Both the position numbers and the translations under genes were made by a program. From positions 67,747 to 123,016 of the forward strand of contig NZ_KL591023.1 in NCBI RefSeq assembly GCF_000716335.1: a DNA stretch of 55,270 nucleotides. Reading direction: 5' to 3'. This DNA comes from Streptomyces sp. NRRL S-118 (GTDB lineage Bacteria > Actinomycetota > Actinomycetes > Streptomycetales > Streptomycetaceae). The notes under the pieces were generated by a model. That model searched no databases. It saw only the letters and a program-made list of their open reading frames with translations, and had not been told where the DNA came from. Shown one piece after another: positions 24,964 to 33,117 of the stretch (positions are counted from its first letter, which is position 1; each line of letters starts with the position of its first letter).

Positions 24964-25941
24964 TCAGCGGTCCGCCGGCGCAAGGGCGTCCTCGTACAGA
25001 CGGAACAGGCGCAGGTCGGGCGCCTGGGGGTCGTGCCGGCCGGCCTCGCGCAGGCGGGCCCAGCACGTGGCCGCGAGACCGCGGGCCCGGGCGCCGGGCC
25101 AGGGCCGGGGCAGCAGCTCGGGTGGGAGGAGCGGGTCGGGTTCCATGGCCCGGGTGAACTCGGCGGCCAGTTCGACCGCTACGGTGAGCCGCCGGATCGC
25201 CGGCGCCCCGCCGTCCGACCCGGCCACTCCCGGTGCCTCGCGGATGCCGGGAGCCGGCCCGCCGTCCAGCTCCGCGAGGCGGGCTTCGGCCAGGGCGGCG
25301 AGCCGGTGGTGCCGTGCGGCGATCTCGTCCAGCGGCCACAGCCTCGCCGCCAGGGCGGGCGGATCCGTGACGTCTCCGATGCGCAGGTCGGTGCTGGTGA
25401 GAACGGTGAGCGAGTCCAGGACGCCGAGATGCCGGGCCTGGGCTTCGACCAGCGCGCCCACCGGATGGGCCGTGACGTACAGACCGCTCTGGACCGGAGC
25501 GGCGCCCAGGTGGAGCAGCGTCTCGCGCAGGGCGTCGCGGGCGGCCCGGCGGGATTCGGGGACGGCGAAGGCGAAGAGGTGCCAGGTGCCGTCCCACGGG
25601 GCGAGTCCTCGGTCCTGCCGGTACGCGTGGCGTACGTACGCCGCGTTTGGAGCGAGCGCCCCGGTCGCGTCGGCGACGGCGCGGAGCGTGGCCCTGCGCC
25701 CACGGCCCTCCTGGGTGAACCGGCCCTCCGCCACCAGGCGTTTGACGCACAGTCGCACCTGCTGGTCGGTCATGCTCAGGACGCCGGCGACGGTGTAGAG
25801 CTCTCCTGCGTCGACGGTGCCGTCCTCGCGGACGAGCGCGTGCACGAGGAGCCGGGTGGGGATCCCGGGCGCCGGGGCGGTGTCGTCGCGACCGGCGTCG
25901 CGATCGGCGGCGTGGCCGGTGGTGGTGCTGCTGGTGCTCAC
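24964..25941 (-). CDS. PaaX-family transcriptional regulator
   Basis: 325 residues. Order of parts: an Ala/Thr/Asp-rich leader (1-28), a winged helix (TRLLVHALVREDGTVDAGELYTVAGVLSMTDQQVRLCVKRLVAEGRFTQEGRGRRA, about 29-85), the middle domain with WDGTWHLFAFAVPESRR, and a helical C-terminal domain (WPLDEIAARHHRLAAL). PaaX binds phenylacetyl-CoA and represses phenylacetate genes; no such genes are here, so another ligand is likely. The GTG start overlaps the upstream GNAT stop as GTGA. The operon is divergent from an alpha/beta hydrolase, which it may control. Confidence 0.85.
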   Translation of the reverse strand: MSTSSTTTGHAADRDAGRDDTAPAPGIPTRLLVHALVREDGTVDAGELYTVAGVLSMTDQQVRLCVKRLVAEGRFTQEGRGRRATLRAVADATGALAPNAAYVRHAYRQDRGLAPWDGTWHLFAFAVPESRRAARDALRETLLHLGAAPVQSGLYVTAHPVGALVEAQARHLGVLDSLTVLTSTDLRIGDVTDPPALAARLWPLDEIAARHHRLAALAEARLAELDGGPAPGIREAPGVAGSDGGAPAIRRLTVAVELAAEFTRAMEPDPLLPPELLPRPWPGARARGLAATCWARLREAGRHDPQAPDLRLFRLYEDALAPADR

Positions 25942-26603
25942 TGTGCCTCCGGGCGGGCGGCGGCGTCCGCCGCGGTGACGGGTCGGTGCATGGTGGTGAC
26001 GGCGCTGAAGCCCAGCAGTCCCCGCAGCCAGGGGGTGCGCTCGGTGCGGACGGCGGTGAAGCCGTGCCGTTCGTAGAGAGCGCGGGCGCGCGGATTGACG
26101 TCGATGACGTCCAGGCGGATCCGCCGGCAGCCGTTCTCGGCCGCGACGGCCGCGACCTCCTTCAGCAGCAACCCGCCGATCCCGGCGCCGCGGTGCGCCG
26201 CGGCGACGGCGATGCCGTCCATGACCAGTTCGCCGGCGGAGGGCGTCCGCTCGAAGAGGGCCAGGACCGCCAGCCGGGGCAGGCCGCGGAACGGGCCGTA
26301 GGCGGTCAGGACGTCCTTCGCGCTGCCCCCCGTCAGGCCGCGTCCGCCGAGCCGGTAGCCCGCCACGCCGACCACCCGGCCCTCGACGAGAGCGGTGATG
26401 CCGCGGTCGTGGTGGAGGTGGGCGGAGATGAACTCCTGTCCGGCCTCGGGCGGGTCGAGCGCGGGGCCGAGCTTGCGGCCGAACGCCTCCCAGTACAGGG
26501 AGGCGACGTCCCGTTCGCCGCCTTCCGGTACGCCTCTGCTCACCACCGGGGCACCCCCGCCCTCCGTACCGGGCTTCGGGTCCGTGCCGTTCGCGCGGTC
26601 CAT
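25938..26603 (-). CDS. GNAT N-acetyltransferase
   Basis: 221 residues. The catalytic core reads ELVMDGIAVAAAHRGAGIGGLLLKEVAAVAAENGCRRIRLDVIDVNPRARALYERHGF (about residues 125-185). It contains the R-G-x-G-x-G acetyl-CoA loop and the N-P-x-A-x-x-L-Y-x-x-x-G-F end of the fold. The acceptor is unknown. Start: ATG at 26603 with GGAGGGG. It is coupled to the PaaX-type gene by a GTGA overlap, and divergent from the alpha/beta hydrolase gene. Confidence 0.87.
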   Translation of the reverse strand: MDRANGTDPKPGTEGGGAPVVSRGVPEGGERDVASLYWEAFGRKLGPALDPPEAGQEFISAHLHHDRGITALVEGRVVGVAGYRLGGRGLTGGSAKDVLTAYGPFRGLPRLAVLALFERTPSAGELVMDGIAVAAAHRGAGIGGLLLKEVAAVAAENGCRRIRLDVIDVNPRARALYERHGFTAVRTERTPWLRGLLGFSAVTTMHRPVTAADAAARPEAQ

Positions 26604-26636
26604 GCCGCCCCTCCATCCGCCGGGTCTCCGCTTGCG

Positions 26637-26668
26637 CTATCAATCGTAATACGTTCACTATCGATACG
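26637..26668. promoter_or_regulatory. Repeated CTATC(A/G)AT elements in a divergent promoter
   Basis: CTATCAATCG at 26637-26646 and CTATCGATACG at 26658-26668 are direct repeats 21 bases apart (two helical turns). The second contains the palindrome TATCGATA (26659-26666), and GATAG follows near 26683. The stretch is AT-rich for this genome and separates the GNAT-PaaX pair from the alpha/beta hydrolase. It is a plausible site for the PaaX-type regulator. Confidence 0.45.
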
Positions 26669-26706
26669 AGCGTTTGGATGGCGATAGTTTTTTGGAGGGG
26701 GAGATC

Positions 26707-27759
26707 ATGAGGGACCGACGGTTCGCCGTCACCGGGCGGATGCTGCTGTGGACCCTGGTCGGGGCGGTGCTCCTGGCCACCGGCCTGGGCGGGGTGGCGG
26801 TGTGGCAGAACACCTACGCGCTGCGCGAGGAGCGTGTGGTGCTGCGGCACGACGGACAACAGCTCGACGGGGTGCTGGCCAGACCGGAAACCGGCGAAGG
26901 GCCCTGGGGACTCGTCGTCTTCGTCCACGGCGACGGGCCGGTCGACGCGACGCACGACACCTTCTACCGGCCGCTGTGGGAGTCCCTCGCCCGGGCCGGT
27001 TACGCCTCGCTGTCGTTCAGCAAGCCGGGTGTCGGCCGCTCCGAGGGGGACTGGCTGGAGCAGAGCATGGCCGACCGGGCGGAGGAGACCCTCGCTGCTC
27101 TCGCCTGGGCCCGCGCGCGTCCGGACGTCGACGGGCGCCGCATCGGTCTGTGGGGCGCCAGCCAGGCCGGATGGGTGCTGCCGAAGGTCGCTGCCCGCGA
27201 CAAGGGCCTGCAGTTCGTCATCGCCGTCTCCCCGGCCGTCCACTGGCTCCGGCAGGGCCGCTACCACCTCCTCGCCGGGCTCCGCAGGGACGGCGCCACC
27301 GCGGAGGAGACGGCCGCCGCGCTGCGCAGGCGGGAGACCACCCTGTCGCTGCTCAGGAACGGCGCCTCCTTCGAGGAGTACCGCGCCGCGGTCGGCGACC
27401 CCGGGGACATGACCGCCGCGCGCTGGGCGTTCATCACCACCAATCACCGCTCCGACGCGACCCCGGACCTGCCCGCCCTGCGCGGCACCCGGGTGCTGCT
27501 GGTGCTGGCCGGCCACGACATCAACGTGGACGTCGCCGAGACCGAGTCCGTCTACCGCCGGATCCTCCCCGCATCGCGCCTGGAGGTGGCGCACTACCCG
27601 CGGGCCGCCCACTCCCTGGTGGACCACGAGGTCGAAGGCTCGCAGTGGCGGCTGACGCTGACCGCCGTCCTCGCCCCCCGAAAGCTGTACGCCGCCGGAT
27701 TCCTCGCCGACCAGGCCCGGTTCGTCCAGCGGCTGAACGGGGGAGGCGACGCGGAGTGA
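26707..27759 (+). CDS. Membrane-anchored alpha/beta hydrolase
   Basis: 350 residues. One hydrophobic segment (MLLWTLVGAVLLATGLGGVAVW, about residues 11-32) with Arg residues before it acts as a signal anchor, so the catalytic domain is probably outside the cell. Catalytic parts: oxyanion HGDGP, nucleophile Ser in GLWGASQAGW, an Asp in LAGHDINVD, and His in AAHSLVDHE. The fold is that of dienelactone-hydrolase/serine-aminopeptidase-like esterases. Start: ATG at 26707 with GGAGGGGG. Divergent from the PaaX-type operon, whose regulator may respond to its substrate. Confidence 0.85.
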   Translation: MRDRRFAVTGRMLLWTLVGAVLLATGLGGVAVWQNTYALREERVVLRHDGQQLDGVLARPETGEGPWGLVVFVHGDGPVDATHDTFYRPLWESLARAGYASLSFSKPGVGRSEGDWLEQSMADRAEETLAALAWARARPDVDGRRIGLWGASQAGWVLPKVAARDKGLQFVIAVSPAVHWLRQGRYHLLAGLRRDGATAEETAAALRRRETTLSLLRNGASFEEYRAAVGDPGDMTAARWAFITTNHRSDATPDLPALRGTRVLLVLAGHDINVDVAETESVYRRILPASRLEVAHYPRAAHSLVDHEVEGSQWRLTLTAVLAPRKLYAAGFLADQARFVQRLNGGGDAE

Positions 27760-27805
27760 CCCGCGCCGCCGGCCCCGGCCCTGCGGTGTCCTGCCGGGCG
27801 CGGCC

Positions 27806-28579
27806 CTACGGTGCCTCGTCGGGGCCCGGCGCCGCGGCCGGATCGAGGATCCGGGTGAGGAAGTGCCGCGTGCGCTCGTGCCGTGGATCGCCCACGACCT
27901 GCGCGGCCGGGCCCTCCTCGACGATCACACCGCCGTCCATGAACACCACCCGGTCCGCGACCTCGCGGGCGAAGCTCATCTCGTGCGTGACGACCATCAT
28001 CGTCATGCCCTCCGCCGCCAGCATGCGCATGACGGCCAGCACATCCCCCACCAGCTCCGGGTCCAGCGCCGACGTGGGCTCGTCGAACAGCATCACCTCC
28101 GGGCCCATCGCCAGTGCCCGGGCGATGGCCACCCGCTGCTGCTGGCCGCCCGACAGCTGCGCCGGGTAGGCGTCCGCCTTGTCGGCGAGCCCGACCCGGG
28201 CCAGGTTCTCCCGGGCGACCTCCGCCGCCTGCTCCTTGCCGCGCCGCAGCACCCTGCGCTGCGGCAGCGTGAGGTTCTCGGTCACCGTCACGTGCGGGAA
28301 GAGGTTGAACTGCTGGAAGACCATGCCGATCCGTCGGCGTACGGCGTCGATGTCGACGTCCAGATCGGTGACCTCCGTACCGCCCACGAACACCTGGCCC
28401 GCGGTCGGCTCCTCCAGCAGGTTCACGCAGCGCAGCAGCGTCGACTTGCCGGAACCCGAGGGCCCGATGACGCACACCACCTCGCCCGTGCCGACGTCCA
28501 GGTCGATGCCGCGCAGCACCTCGTTGTCGCCGAACGACTTGTGCAGCCCGCGGATCTCGATCTCGTTGCGCGTGGTCAT
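27806..28579 (-). CDS. Amino acid ABC transporter ATP-binding protein (GlnQ/GluA-type)
   Basis: 257 residues. Walker [10 protein letters not shown] (about 40-48), Q-loop [12 protein letters not shown], signature LSGGQQQR, Walker [15 protein letters not shown], and the H-loop VVTHEM. The spacing is that of the polar amino acid family. It powers import by the permease and binding protein upstream. Start: ATG at 28579 behind GAGGGGAG, 13 bases after the permease stop. Last gene of a three-gene operon. Confidence 0.94.
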   Translation of the reverse strand: MTTRNEIEIRGLHKSFGDNEVLRGIDLDVGTGEVVCVIGPSGSGKSTLLRCVNLLEEPTAGQVFVGGTEVTDLDVDIDAVRRRIGMVFQQFNLFPHVTVTENLTLPQRRVLRRGKEQAAEVARENLARVGLADKADAYPAQLSGGQQQRVAIARALAMGPEVMLFDEPTSALDPELVGDVLAVMRMLAAEGMTMMVVTHEMSFAREVADRVVFMDGGVIVEEGPAAQVVGDPRHERTRHFLTRILDPAAAPGPDEAP

Positions 28580-28592
28580 CGGCTCCCCTCCC

Positions 28593-29393
28593 TCACTTGG
28601 CCCGGGCCGCCCGGGCCTCCAGGCGGCGCACCAGGAAGCTCAGCGGAATGGTCACCAGCAGGTAGCACAGCCCGGCGACCAGGATCGGGGTGGAGTTCGC
28701 GGTCTGGCTGGCCAGGTCCCGGCCGAACTTGGTCAGCTCCCGTTCGTCCAGCGTGACACCGAGGAACAGCACCAGCGAGGAGTCCTTGAACAGCAGCACC
28801 AGCTCGTTGGTGAGCGGTGGGATGATGATGCGGAACGCCTGCGGGATGATCACCGACACCATGGCGCGGGCGTGCGAGAAGCCCAGCGAGCGGGCCGCCT
28901 CCATCTGCCCCTTCGGGACCGCCTGAATACCGGCGCGGATCGTCTCGGCCATGTACGCGGCGGCCACCAGCCCGAGTCCGAGCGCCACCTTCCCGTACGT
29001 ACCGCCGGGGAACTCCGTCCCCGGGAACGCCAGCGGCACCGCCACCCCGACGAAGATGAAGATCAGCAGCGCGGGCAGGCCGCGGAAGAACTCGATGTAG
29101 ACGCTCGCCACCCACCGGTACGGCGCCACCGACGACAGCCGCATCAGTGCGACGACCAGCCCCAGGACCAGCCCGAACGCGAACCCGGACACCGTGTACA
29201 CCACCGTGTTGCGCAGCGCGACGGTGATGATGTCGGGGAAGAGCTGTTCGGCGAGGGACTGCTGCGCGAACTGGTTCTGCAGACGGTCCCAGTCGGCCGT
29301 GACGGCGATCAGCACCACCACCGCCACGAAGACCGCGTACTGGACGGACTGCGAGACGCGCCGCCGCTGCCGCCTGGTCAGCCGTGAGGTCAC
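28593..29393 (-). CDS. Amino acid ABC transporter permease
   Basis: 266 residues with five or six membrane segments. The coupling loop [34 protein letters not shown] is the EAA motif of the polar amino acid group. [17 protein letters not shown] is the typical RG(T/L)P segment in the HisM/GlnP family. Only one permease gene is present, so it should work as a homodimer. Start: GTG at 29393, overlapping the binding-protein stop as GTGA. Confidence 0.92.
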   Translation of the reverse strand: MTSRLTRRQRRRVSQSVQYAVFVAVVVLIAVTADWDRLQNQFAQQSLAEQLFPDIITVALRNTVVYTVSGFAFGLVLGLVVALMRLSSVAPYRWVASVYIEFFRGLPALLIFIFVGVAVPLAFPGTEFPGGTYGKVALGLGLVAAAYMAETIRAGIQAVPKGQMEAARSLGFSHARAMVSVIIPQAFRIIIPPLTNELVLLFKDSSLVLFLGVTLDERELTKFGRDLASQTANSTPILVAGLCYLLVTIPLSFLVRRLEARAARAK

Positions 29394-30235
29394 GACTGTC
29401 CCTGGGGCAGCGGGCCGATCCACTGCTCGTAGATCCTCTTGTACGTACCGTCGGCCCTGGCGTCGTTGATCGCCTTGTCGATCGCGGCCCGCAGCTTGTC
29501 GTTGCCCTTCTTCACCGAGAAGCCGTACTGCTCGCCCGTCTCGATGTTCTGGCCGAGGGCGAACGCGTCGGCGTTGGCCTTGTCCTTCAGCCAGCCCTGG
29601 ACCACCGGGTAGTCGATGACGACCGCGTCGACCTGCCCGGTGCGCAGCCCGTTGAGCACGGCGTCGGAGCTCTCGAACGCCACCGGGTCGAAGCCCTGGG
29701 ACGTGGCGTAGCTCTCCCCGGTGGTCTCGGCCTGCGCGCCCAGCTTCAGCTTCCTCGCCTTGACGTCGGCGAGCGTGGTCGCACCGCTCTTCTTCGTCGC
29801 CAGCAGCGCCTGGGTGGCGTCGAAGTACGGGACGGAGAAGTCGACGTTCTTCTTGCGGTCCTCGGTGATGGTCATACCGGCGGCGGCCAGGTCGCACTCG
29901 CCGGAATTGAGGAACGCACCCGTCTTGAAGTTCTCGAACGGCGTGTCGAGGATCTTCTGTTCGACGCCCAGGTTCTTCGCCACCAGGTCGATCAGCGCCA
30001 CGTCGAAGCCGACGATCTTGCCGTCCTGCTCGAACTGGAAAGGCGGATACGGCAGATGGGTGCAGGTCGTGAGCTTGCCCTTCTCGACGACGGGCACACC
30101 GCCCACGGCCTCACCCGGTCCTTCGTCGCCGTTCCCGCAGCCGGTGGCGGCGAGCAGCAGCCCGGCCGTGGCGGCGCAGGCGATGAAGGCGGTACGGGGT
30201 CGAGGGGCGCGCTGGCCGCCGGCAGTCCTGAGCAC
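29390..30235 (-). CDS. Amino acid ABC transporter substrate-binding lipoprotein
   Basis: 281 residues. Signal peptide with Arg residues, a hydrophobic core and a lipobox-like LLAATGC, so the Cys near residue 33 is probably acylated and the protein tethered outside the membrane. The mature part (family 3 fold) has THLPYPPFQFEQDGKIVGFDVALIDLVAKNLG, the classic ligand-site start, and FSVPYFDATQALL. Polar amino acids or glutamine/glutamate are likely ligands. Start: GTG at 30235 with GGAGGT six bases before. First gene of the importer operon. Confidence 0.93.
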   Translation of the reverse strand: MLRTAGGQRAPRPRTAFIACAATAGLLLAATGCGNGDEGPGEAVGGVPVVEKGKLTTCTHLPYPPFQFEQDGKIVGFDVALIDLVAKNLGVEQKILDTPFENFKTGAFLNSGECDLAAAGMTITEDRKKNVDFSVPYFDATQALLATKKSGATTLADVKARKLKLGAQAETTGESYATSQGFDPVAFESSDAVLNGLRTGQVDAVVIDYPVVQGWLKDKANADAFALGQNIETGEQYGFSVKKGNDKLRAAIDKAINDARADGTYKRIYEQWIGPLPQGQS

Positions 30236-30595
30236 GGTTGACCTCCATGGCGAGGGGCGGGCGGCGCCGGTCGAGGCAGCCGCCGGCCGCGATCGTATGC
30301 CACCGGGCCCGCAAGGTCGCGGAGCGCGCACTGGCCCGTCGGCCACCCGTACGAGGGGGCTCCACGGTCCACGCCGTGCTCACGCCCGCGGGTTGCGCTC
30401 CGAACCGGCTCCGCCGTCCCCCGTCCGCCGCCCACTGCCCCGGCTGCCGCTCCGCCGCGGGCCCGCGGCCGCGGCCCGGCGCTGCGCCACCGTCGGCGTG
30501 CCGTGCCGCGCGGCCACCGGGGCCCGGCGCCGGCCCCGCACGGGCGGCCGCGGCGCCGCGCAGGATGGACGCACCATCCGTCGCGAGGAGCCCCC
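30236..30595. other. Divergent promoter region, no gene seen
   Basis: 360 bases between the importer operon (minus) and the DUF4345-like gene (plus). Frames here have no ribosome binding site and no domain. I found no convincing palindrome or terminator. Confidence 0.5.
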
Positions 30596-31432
30596 ATGTC
30601 GTCACGCCGCACGTTCCGGATCGTCCTCTTCCTGCTCGCGATGGTCGTGCTGGCCACCGGAGCGCTGGAGATCGTCCTCGGACCAGCCGCCCTGCCCGGC
30701 AGCCCGGACGTGCCACCCACCGTCGACAGCAGCTACCGCTTCTTCGCCGGCGTCTGGACCGCCGCGGGCATCGTCCTGATGCTGGCCGTGCCGCGCCCGG
30801 AGGCACACGGCACGGCCCTGCGCGCGGTCTTCGGCGCCGTGTTCCTGGGCGGTCTGGCCCGTGGGATCTCCTACCTCTCGGCCGGCGCCCCGCACGTGAT
30901 GCACACCGCGTTCATCGGCGTCGAGCTGGTGCTGCCCCCGCTGATGCTGCTCTGGTACGGCCGTCTGACGCGAACGGTGCCGGACGGCGCAACGGCGCAG
31001 GGGCCGGCTGCCGGCGACACGCCGGCCCCGGGGTGCGAGCGGCGTCAGCACAGCAGCCGCAGCGAGCTCCCGGCGATGCCGAGCCGCACCGACTGGCCCC
31101 ATGTCAGTTCCAGTGCGTCGCTCTCCATGCCGTCGCCGAACGCCACCAGCCGGTCCGACTCCACGGTCAGGTGCAGCCGCTCGCCGCCCGCCAGGACGCC
31201 TTCGACGAGCGACGTACCGGTGGCCGGGGACGGCCAGGCCTCGCGTACGAACCAGATCAGGCGCGCCTCGGCGGCCCCCGGCAGCGGCAGGGAGCTGCCG
31301 TGCTGCTGCCACAGCGAGCGCAGCCAGCCGGTGGCGCCCGTCCCCGTACCGACCAGGACACCGGACGACGCCTGGGCCTCGGCGCGGTCGTCGGCCCGGT
31401 CGGCGGGGGCGCCGGCGGGGGAGAGGCGGTAG
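30596..31432 (+). CDS. DUF4345-like membrane protein with an antisense read-through tail
   Basis: The frame is 278 residues, but only the first 130 look real. These have four hydrophobic segments (IVLFLLAMVVLATGALEIVLG, RFFAGVWTAAGIVLMLAV, RAVFGAVFLGGLARGISYL, TAFIGVELVLPPLMLLWYG) in the DUF4345 pattern, usual length about 130. Beyond residue 135 the frame runs 388 bases antisense through the NAD-kinase-like gene, and its translation is Ser/Arg/Pro-rich shadow sequence. A hairpin at 31000-31029 marks the expected gene end, and a TGA exists one frame over near 30966. A lost stop or frameshift is likely. Start: ATG at 30596 with GAGGAG. Confidence 0.6.
   Translation: MSSRRTFRIVLFLLAMVVLATGALEIVLGPAALPGSPDVPPTVDSSYRFFAGVWTAAGIVLMLAVPRPEAHGTALRAVFGAVFLGGLARGISYLSAGAPHVMHTAFIGVELVLPPLMLLWYGRLTRTVPDGATAQGPAAGDTPAPGCERRQHSSRSELPAMPSRTDWPHVSSSASLSMPSPNATSRSDSTVRCSRSPPARTPSTSDVPVAGDGQASRTNQIRRASAAPGSGRELPCCCHSERSQPVAPVPVPTRTPDDAWASARSSARSAGAPAGERR
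31000..31029. terminator. Hairpin between the convergent DUF4345 and NAD-kinase-like genes
   Basis: GGGGCCGGC (31000-31008) pairs with GCCGGCCCC (31021-31029) over a 12-base loop. It lies 16 bases past the minus-strand stop at 31045 and after the natural domain end of the plus-strand gene. Confidence 0.6.
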
Positions 31433-31959
31433 CGGGCGGTGCGGTGGCCGGGGCTGCCCAGGTAGATCTCGTTGAGCGCCACCAGCCGCTGTGCGTCGTC
31501 CGTGACGGCCTCCACCATCGTCAGCGCGTCGAAGGCGGCCCGGTGCGCCACGGCCGCGGGGAGCAGGCGCGCCGCGTCGGCGGCCCGGTGCCGCACCAGG
31601 ACGCCCGGGTTGCGGCCGGGATCGGTGTCGATCCCGATCACCGGCTGGCCGTCCAGGTACTTGGCGGCGTTGGCGACCAGGCCGTCCTGCCCCACCACCA
31701 CGACCACGTCCTCGGGGCCGAACAGGAACCGGTCCAGGTCCGCCCGCTCCACCCGCGCCTGCCGCCACTGGCCCGGCACCGCCGCGGCCACCTCGGCCAG
31801 CGCCCGCTGCGCCCGCAGGTGGCGTTCCCGTACGCCGTCGACGGTGCGGCCCCGGGAGGCGAGGAAGAACGCCGCCTGGCCGTGCGTGCCGTGCCGTGCC
31901 AGCAACTCCTCGTACTCGCTGACGCGGTGGACCAGCACCGCCCGCGGGGCGAGGCTCAT
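31045..31959 (-). CDS. Divergent NAD-kinase-like protein
   Basis: 304 residues. VVVVVGQDGLVANAAKYLDGQPVIGIDTDPGRNPGVL (about residues 85-122) copies the NAD kinase core, but the invariant GGDG is GQDG here. A later segment (SSGVLVGTGTGATGWLRSLW) matches the second conserved NAD-kinase region (TPTGSTAY-like), and the C-terminal beta domain has LAFGDGMESDAL-type sequence. It may be a kinase of NAD or a lipid/sphingosine relative, or a non-catalytic binder. Start: ATG at 31959, overlapping the stop of the SPFH gene by ATGA, so both are made together. Not the housekeeping NAD kinase as far as motifs show. Confidence 0.75.
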   Translation of the reverse strand: MSLAPRAVLVHRVSEYEELLARHGTHGQAAFFLASRGRTVDGVRERHLRAQRALAEVAAAVPGQWRQARVERADLDRFLFGPEDVVVVVGQDGLVANAAKYLDGQPVIGIDTDPGRNPGVLVRHRAADAARLLPAAVAHRAAFDALTMVEAVTDDAQRLVALNEIYLGSPGHRTARYRLSPAGAPADRADDRAEAQASSGVLVGTGTGATGWLRSLWQQHGSSLPLPGAAEARLIWFVREAWPSPATGTSLVEGVLAGGERLHLTVESDRLVAFGDGMESDALELTWGQSVRLGIAGSSLRLLC

Positions 31960-32954
31960 GGCCGCCGGGCCAGCCGGTCGAGCAGACCGCTGAGCGCGTC
32001 GGGCGAGAGGGTCAGGCTCTCGACGCGCGGCAGGTTCTCGGCGAGCCGCCCGGCCGCGAGCGCGTGCAGCGTGGCCGTGTCCGCCTCGCCGTGCACGCGC
32101 AGCCAGGCGGCCTGCGCCTGGGCCCGCGCCTCGCCGACCTCCCGCGCGGCCTCCGCCTCGGCGCGCGCGAGCCGGACCGTACGGGCCGCCTCGGCCTGCG
32201 CGCGGACCGCGTCCGCCGCCGCACTCTCCTCCGCCTCGCGGCGGGCGTTGGTGCCGCGCTGCTCGACCAGCCGTTCCTCCTGGCGGGCGAGCTCGATCCG
32301 GCTGGCCAGCTCGTTCTCGGCGATCGCCCGCTCCCGCTCGACCGCGACGGCCCGCCGTTCGTACGTCGCCCGGTCCGCGTCCTGCTGGATCCGCTCGCGG
32401 GCGGGGGTGCGCAGGGCACGCTCGACCTCCGGTTCGGGGCGGATCGCCACCACGCGGACGGCCACCACCTCGATGCCGGTCGCGGGCAGTCGCGGCTCGG
32501 CGGCGAGACCGGCGGCGATCCGCTCCCGTACCGCCGCCACGCCGTCGACCAGGGACTCCGACAGCGGCGTCCGGGCCAGCACGTCGAGCGCGTGCTGCTG
32601 CGCGGTCTCGGTGAGCAGCGTGGAGATCTGCTCCAGCGGCGCGCCGCGCCAGGCGCCCGTGTCGGGGTCTACGGAGAAGTCCAGCCGGGCGGCGGCGGTG
32701 GCCGGGTCGCTGATGCGGTACGTGACCGTGGACTGCACGGCCACGTCCTGGAAGTCCGCGGTGCGGGCGTGGAACGACATGGTCAACTCCCGGTCGTCCA
32801 CCGGTACTTCGGAGAGCGCGGCGGTGAGCGAGCGGTACCAGAAGCTCAGCCCGGTTCCGTCGTGCACCAGCCGGCCGCGCCGGTGGTGGCGTATGTGGGC
32901 GGTCGGCGCGGAACGCAGATGGCGCCAGCCGGCGCGCCGGGTGATGTCGGCCAT
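31956..32954 (-). CDS. SPFH/Band 7-domain protein without a membrane anchor
   Basis: 332 residues. The SPFH domain spans about residues 25-200 (GRLVHDGTGLSFWYR, DVAVQSTVTYRISDPATAAARLDF, ISTLLTETAQQHALDVLARTPLSE, GIEVVAVRVVAIRPEPEVERAL). An Ala/Glu/Arg-rich coiled coil follows (about 200-300), as in flotillins. There is no N-terminal hydrophobic segment, so membrane contact, if any, is peripheral. Such proteins make large scaffolds. Start: ATG at 32954 with GGGGAGG. It is the first gene of a pair with the NAD-kinase-like protein and divergent from a cold-shock-domain gene; two palindromes stand upstream. Confidence 0.82.
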   Translation of the reverse strand: MADITRRAGWRHLRSAPTAHIRHHRRGRLVHDGTGLSFWYRSLTAALSEVPVDDRELTMSFHARTADFQDVAVQSTVTYRISDPATAAARLDFSVDPDTGAWRGAPLEQISTLLTETAQQHALDVLARTPLSESLVDGVAAVRERIAAGLAAEPRLPATGIEVVAVRVVAIRPEPEVERALRTPARERIQQDADRATYERRAVAVERERAIAENELASRIELARQEERLVEQRGTNARREAEESAAADAVRAQAEAARTVRLARAEAEAAREVGEARAQAQAAWLRVHGEADTATLHALAAGRLAENLPRVESLTLSPDALSGLLDRLARRP

Positions 32955-32969
32955 GGATGCCTCCCCTTT

Positions 32970-32984
32970 TCGTCAATGCGACGA
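32970..32984. promoter_or_regulatory. Palindromic operator, copy 1
   Basis: TCGTCAATGCGACGA: five-base inverted arms (TCGTC/GACGA) and only one mismatch from a perfect 6+3+6 palindrome. It lies 15 bases before the SPFH start, next to its ribosome binding site, where a bound protein would block expression. Confidence 0.6.
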
Positions 32985-33003
32985 TAGTGGTCGGCGCCAG
33001 TTC

Positions 33004-33018
33004 TCGTCAATGTGACGA
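33004..33018. promoter_or_regulatory. Palindromic operator, copy 2
   Basis: TCGTCAATGTGACGA: perfect TCGTCA-N3-TGACGA palindrome, 34 bases from copy 1, in the shared promoter region of the SPFH and cold-shock-domain genes. Two near-identical sites suggest cooperative binding by one dimeric regulator, which is not encoded beside them. Confidence 0.6.
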
Positions 33019-33117
33019 CATGCGGTTCGGTGATCTGTGCCGCCGACGGTGTCCGGCGGCGCTCGGCCGGCTGTAGATTCACGCCGCAGAAGAGGTGCTG
33101 GCGTGGGAGGAACGGCT

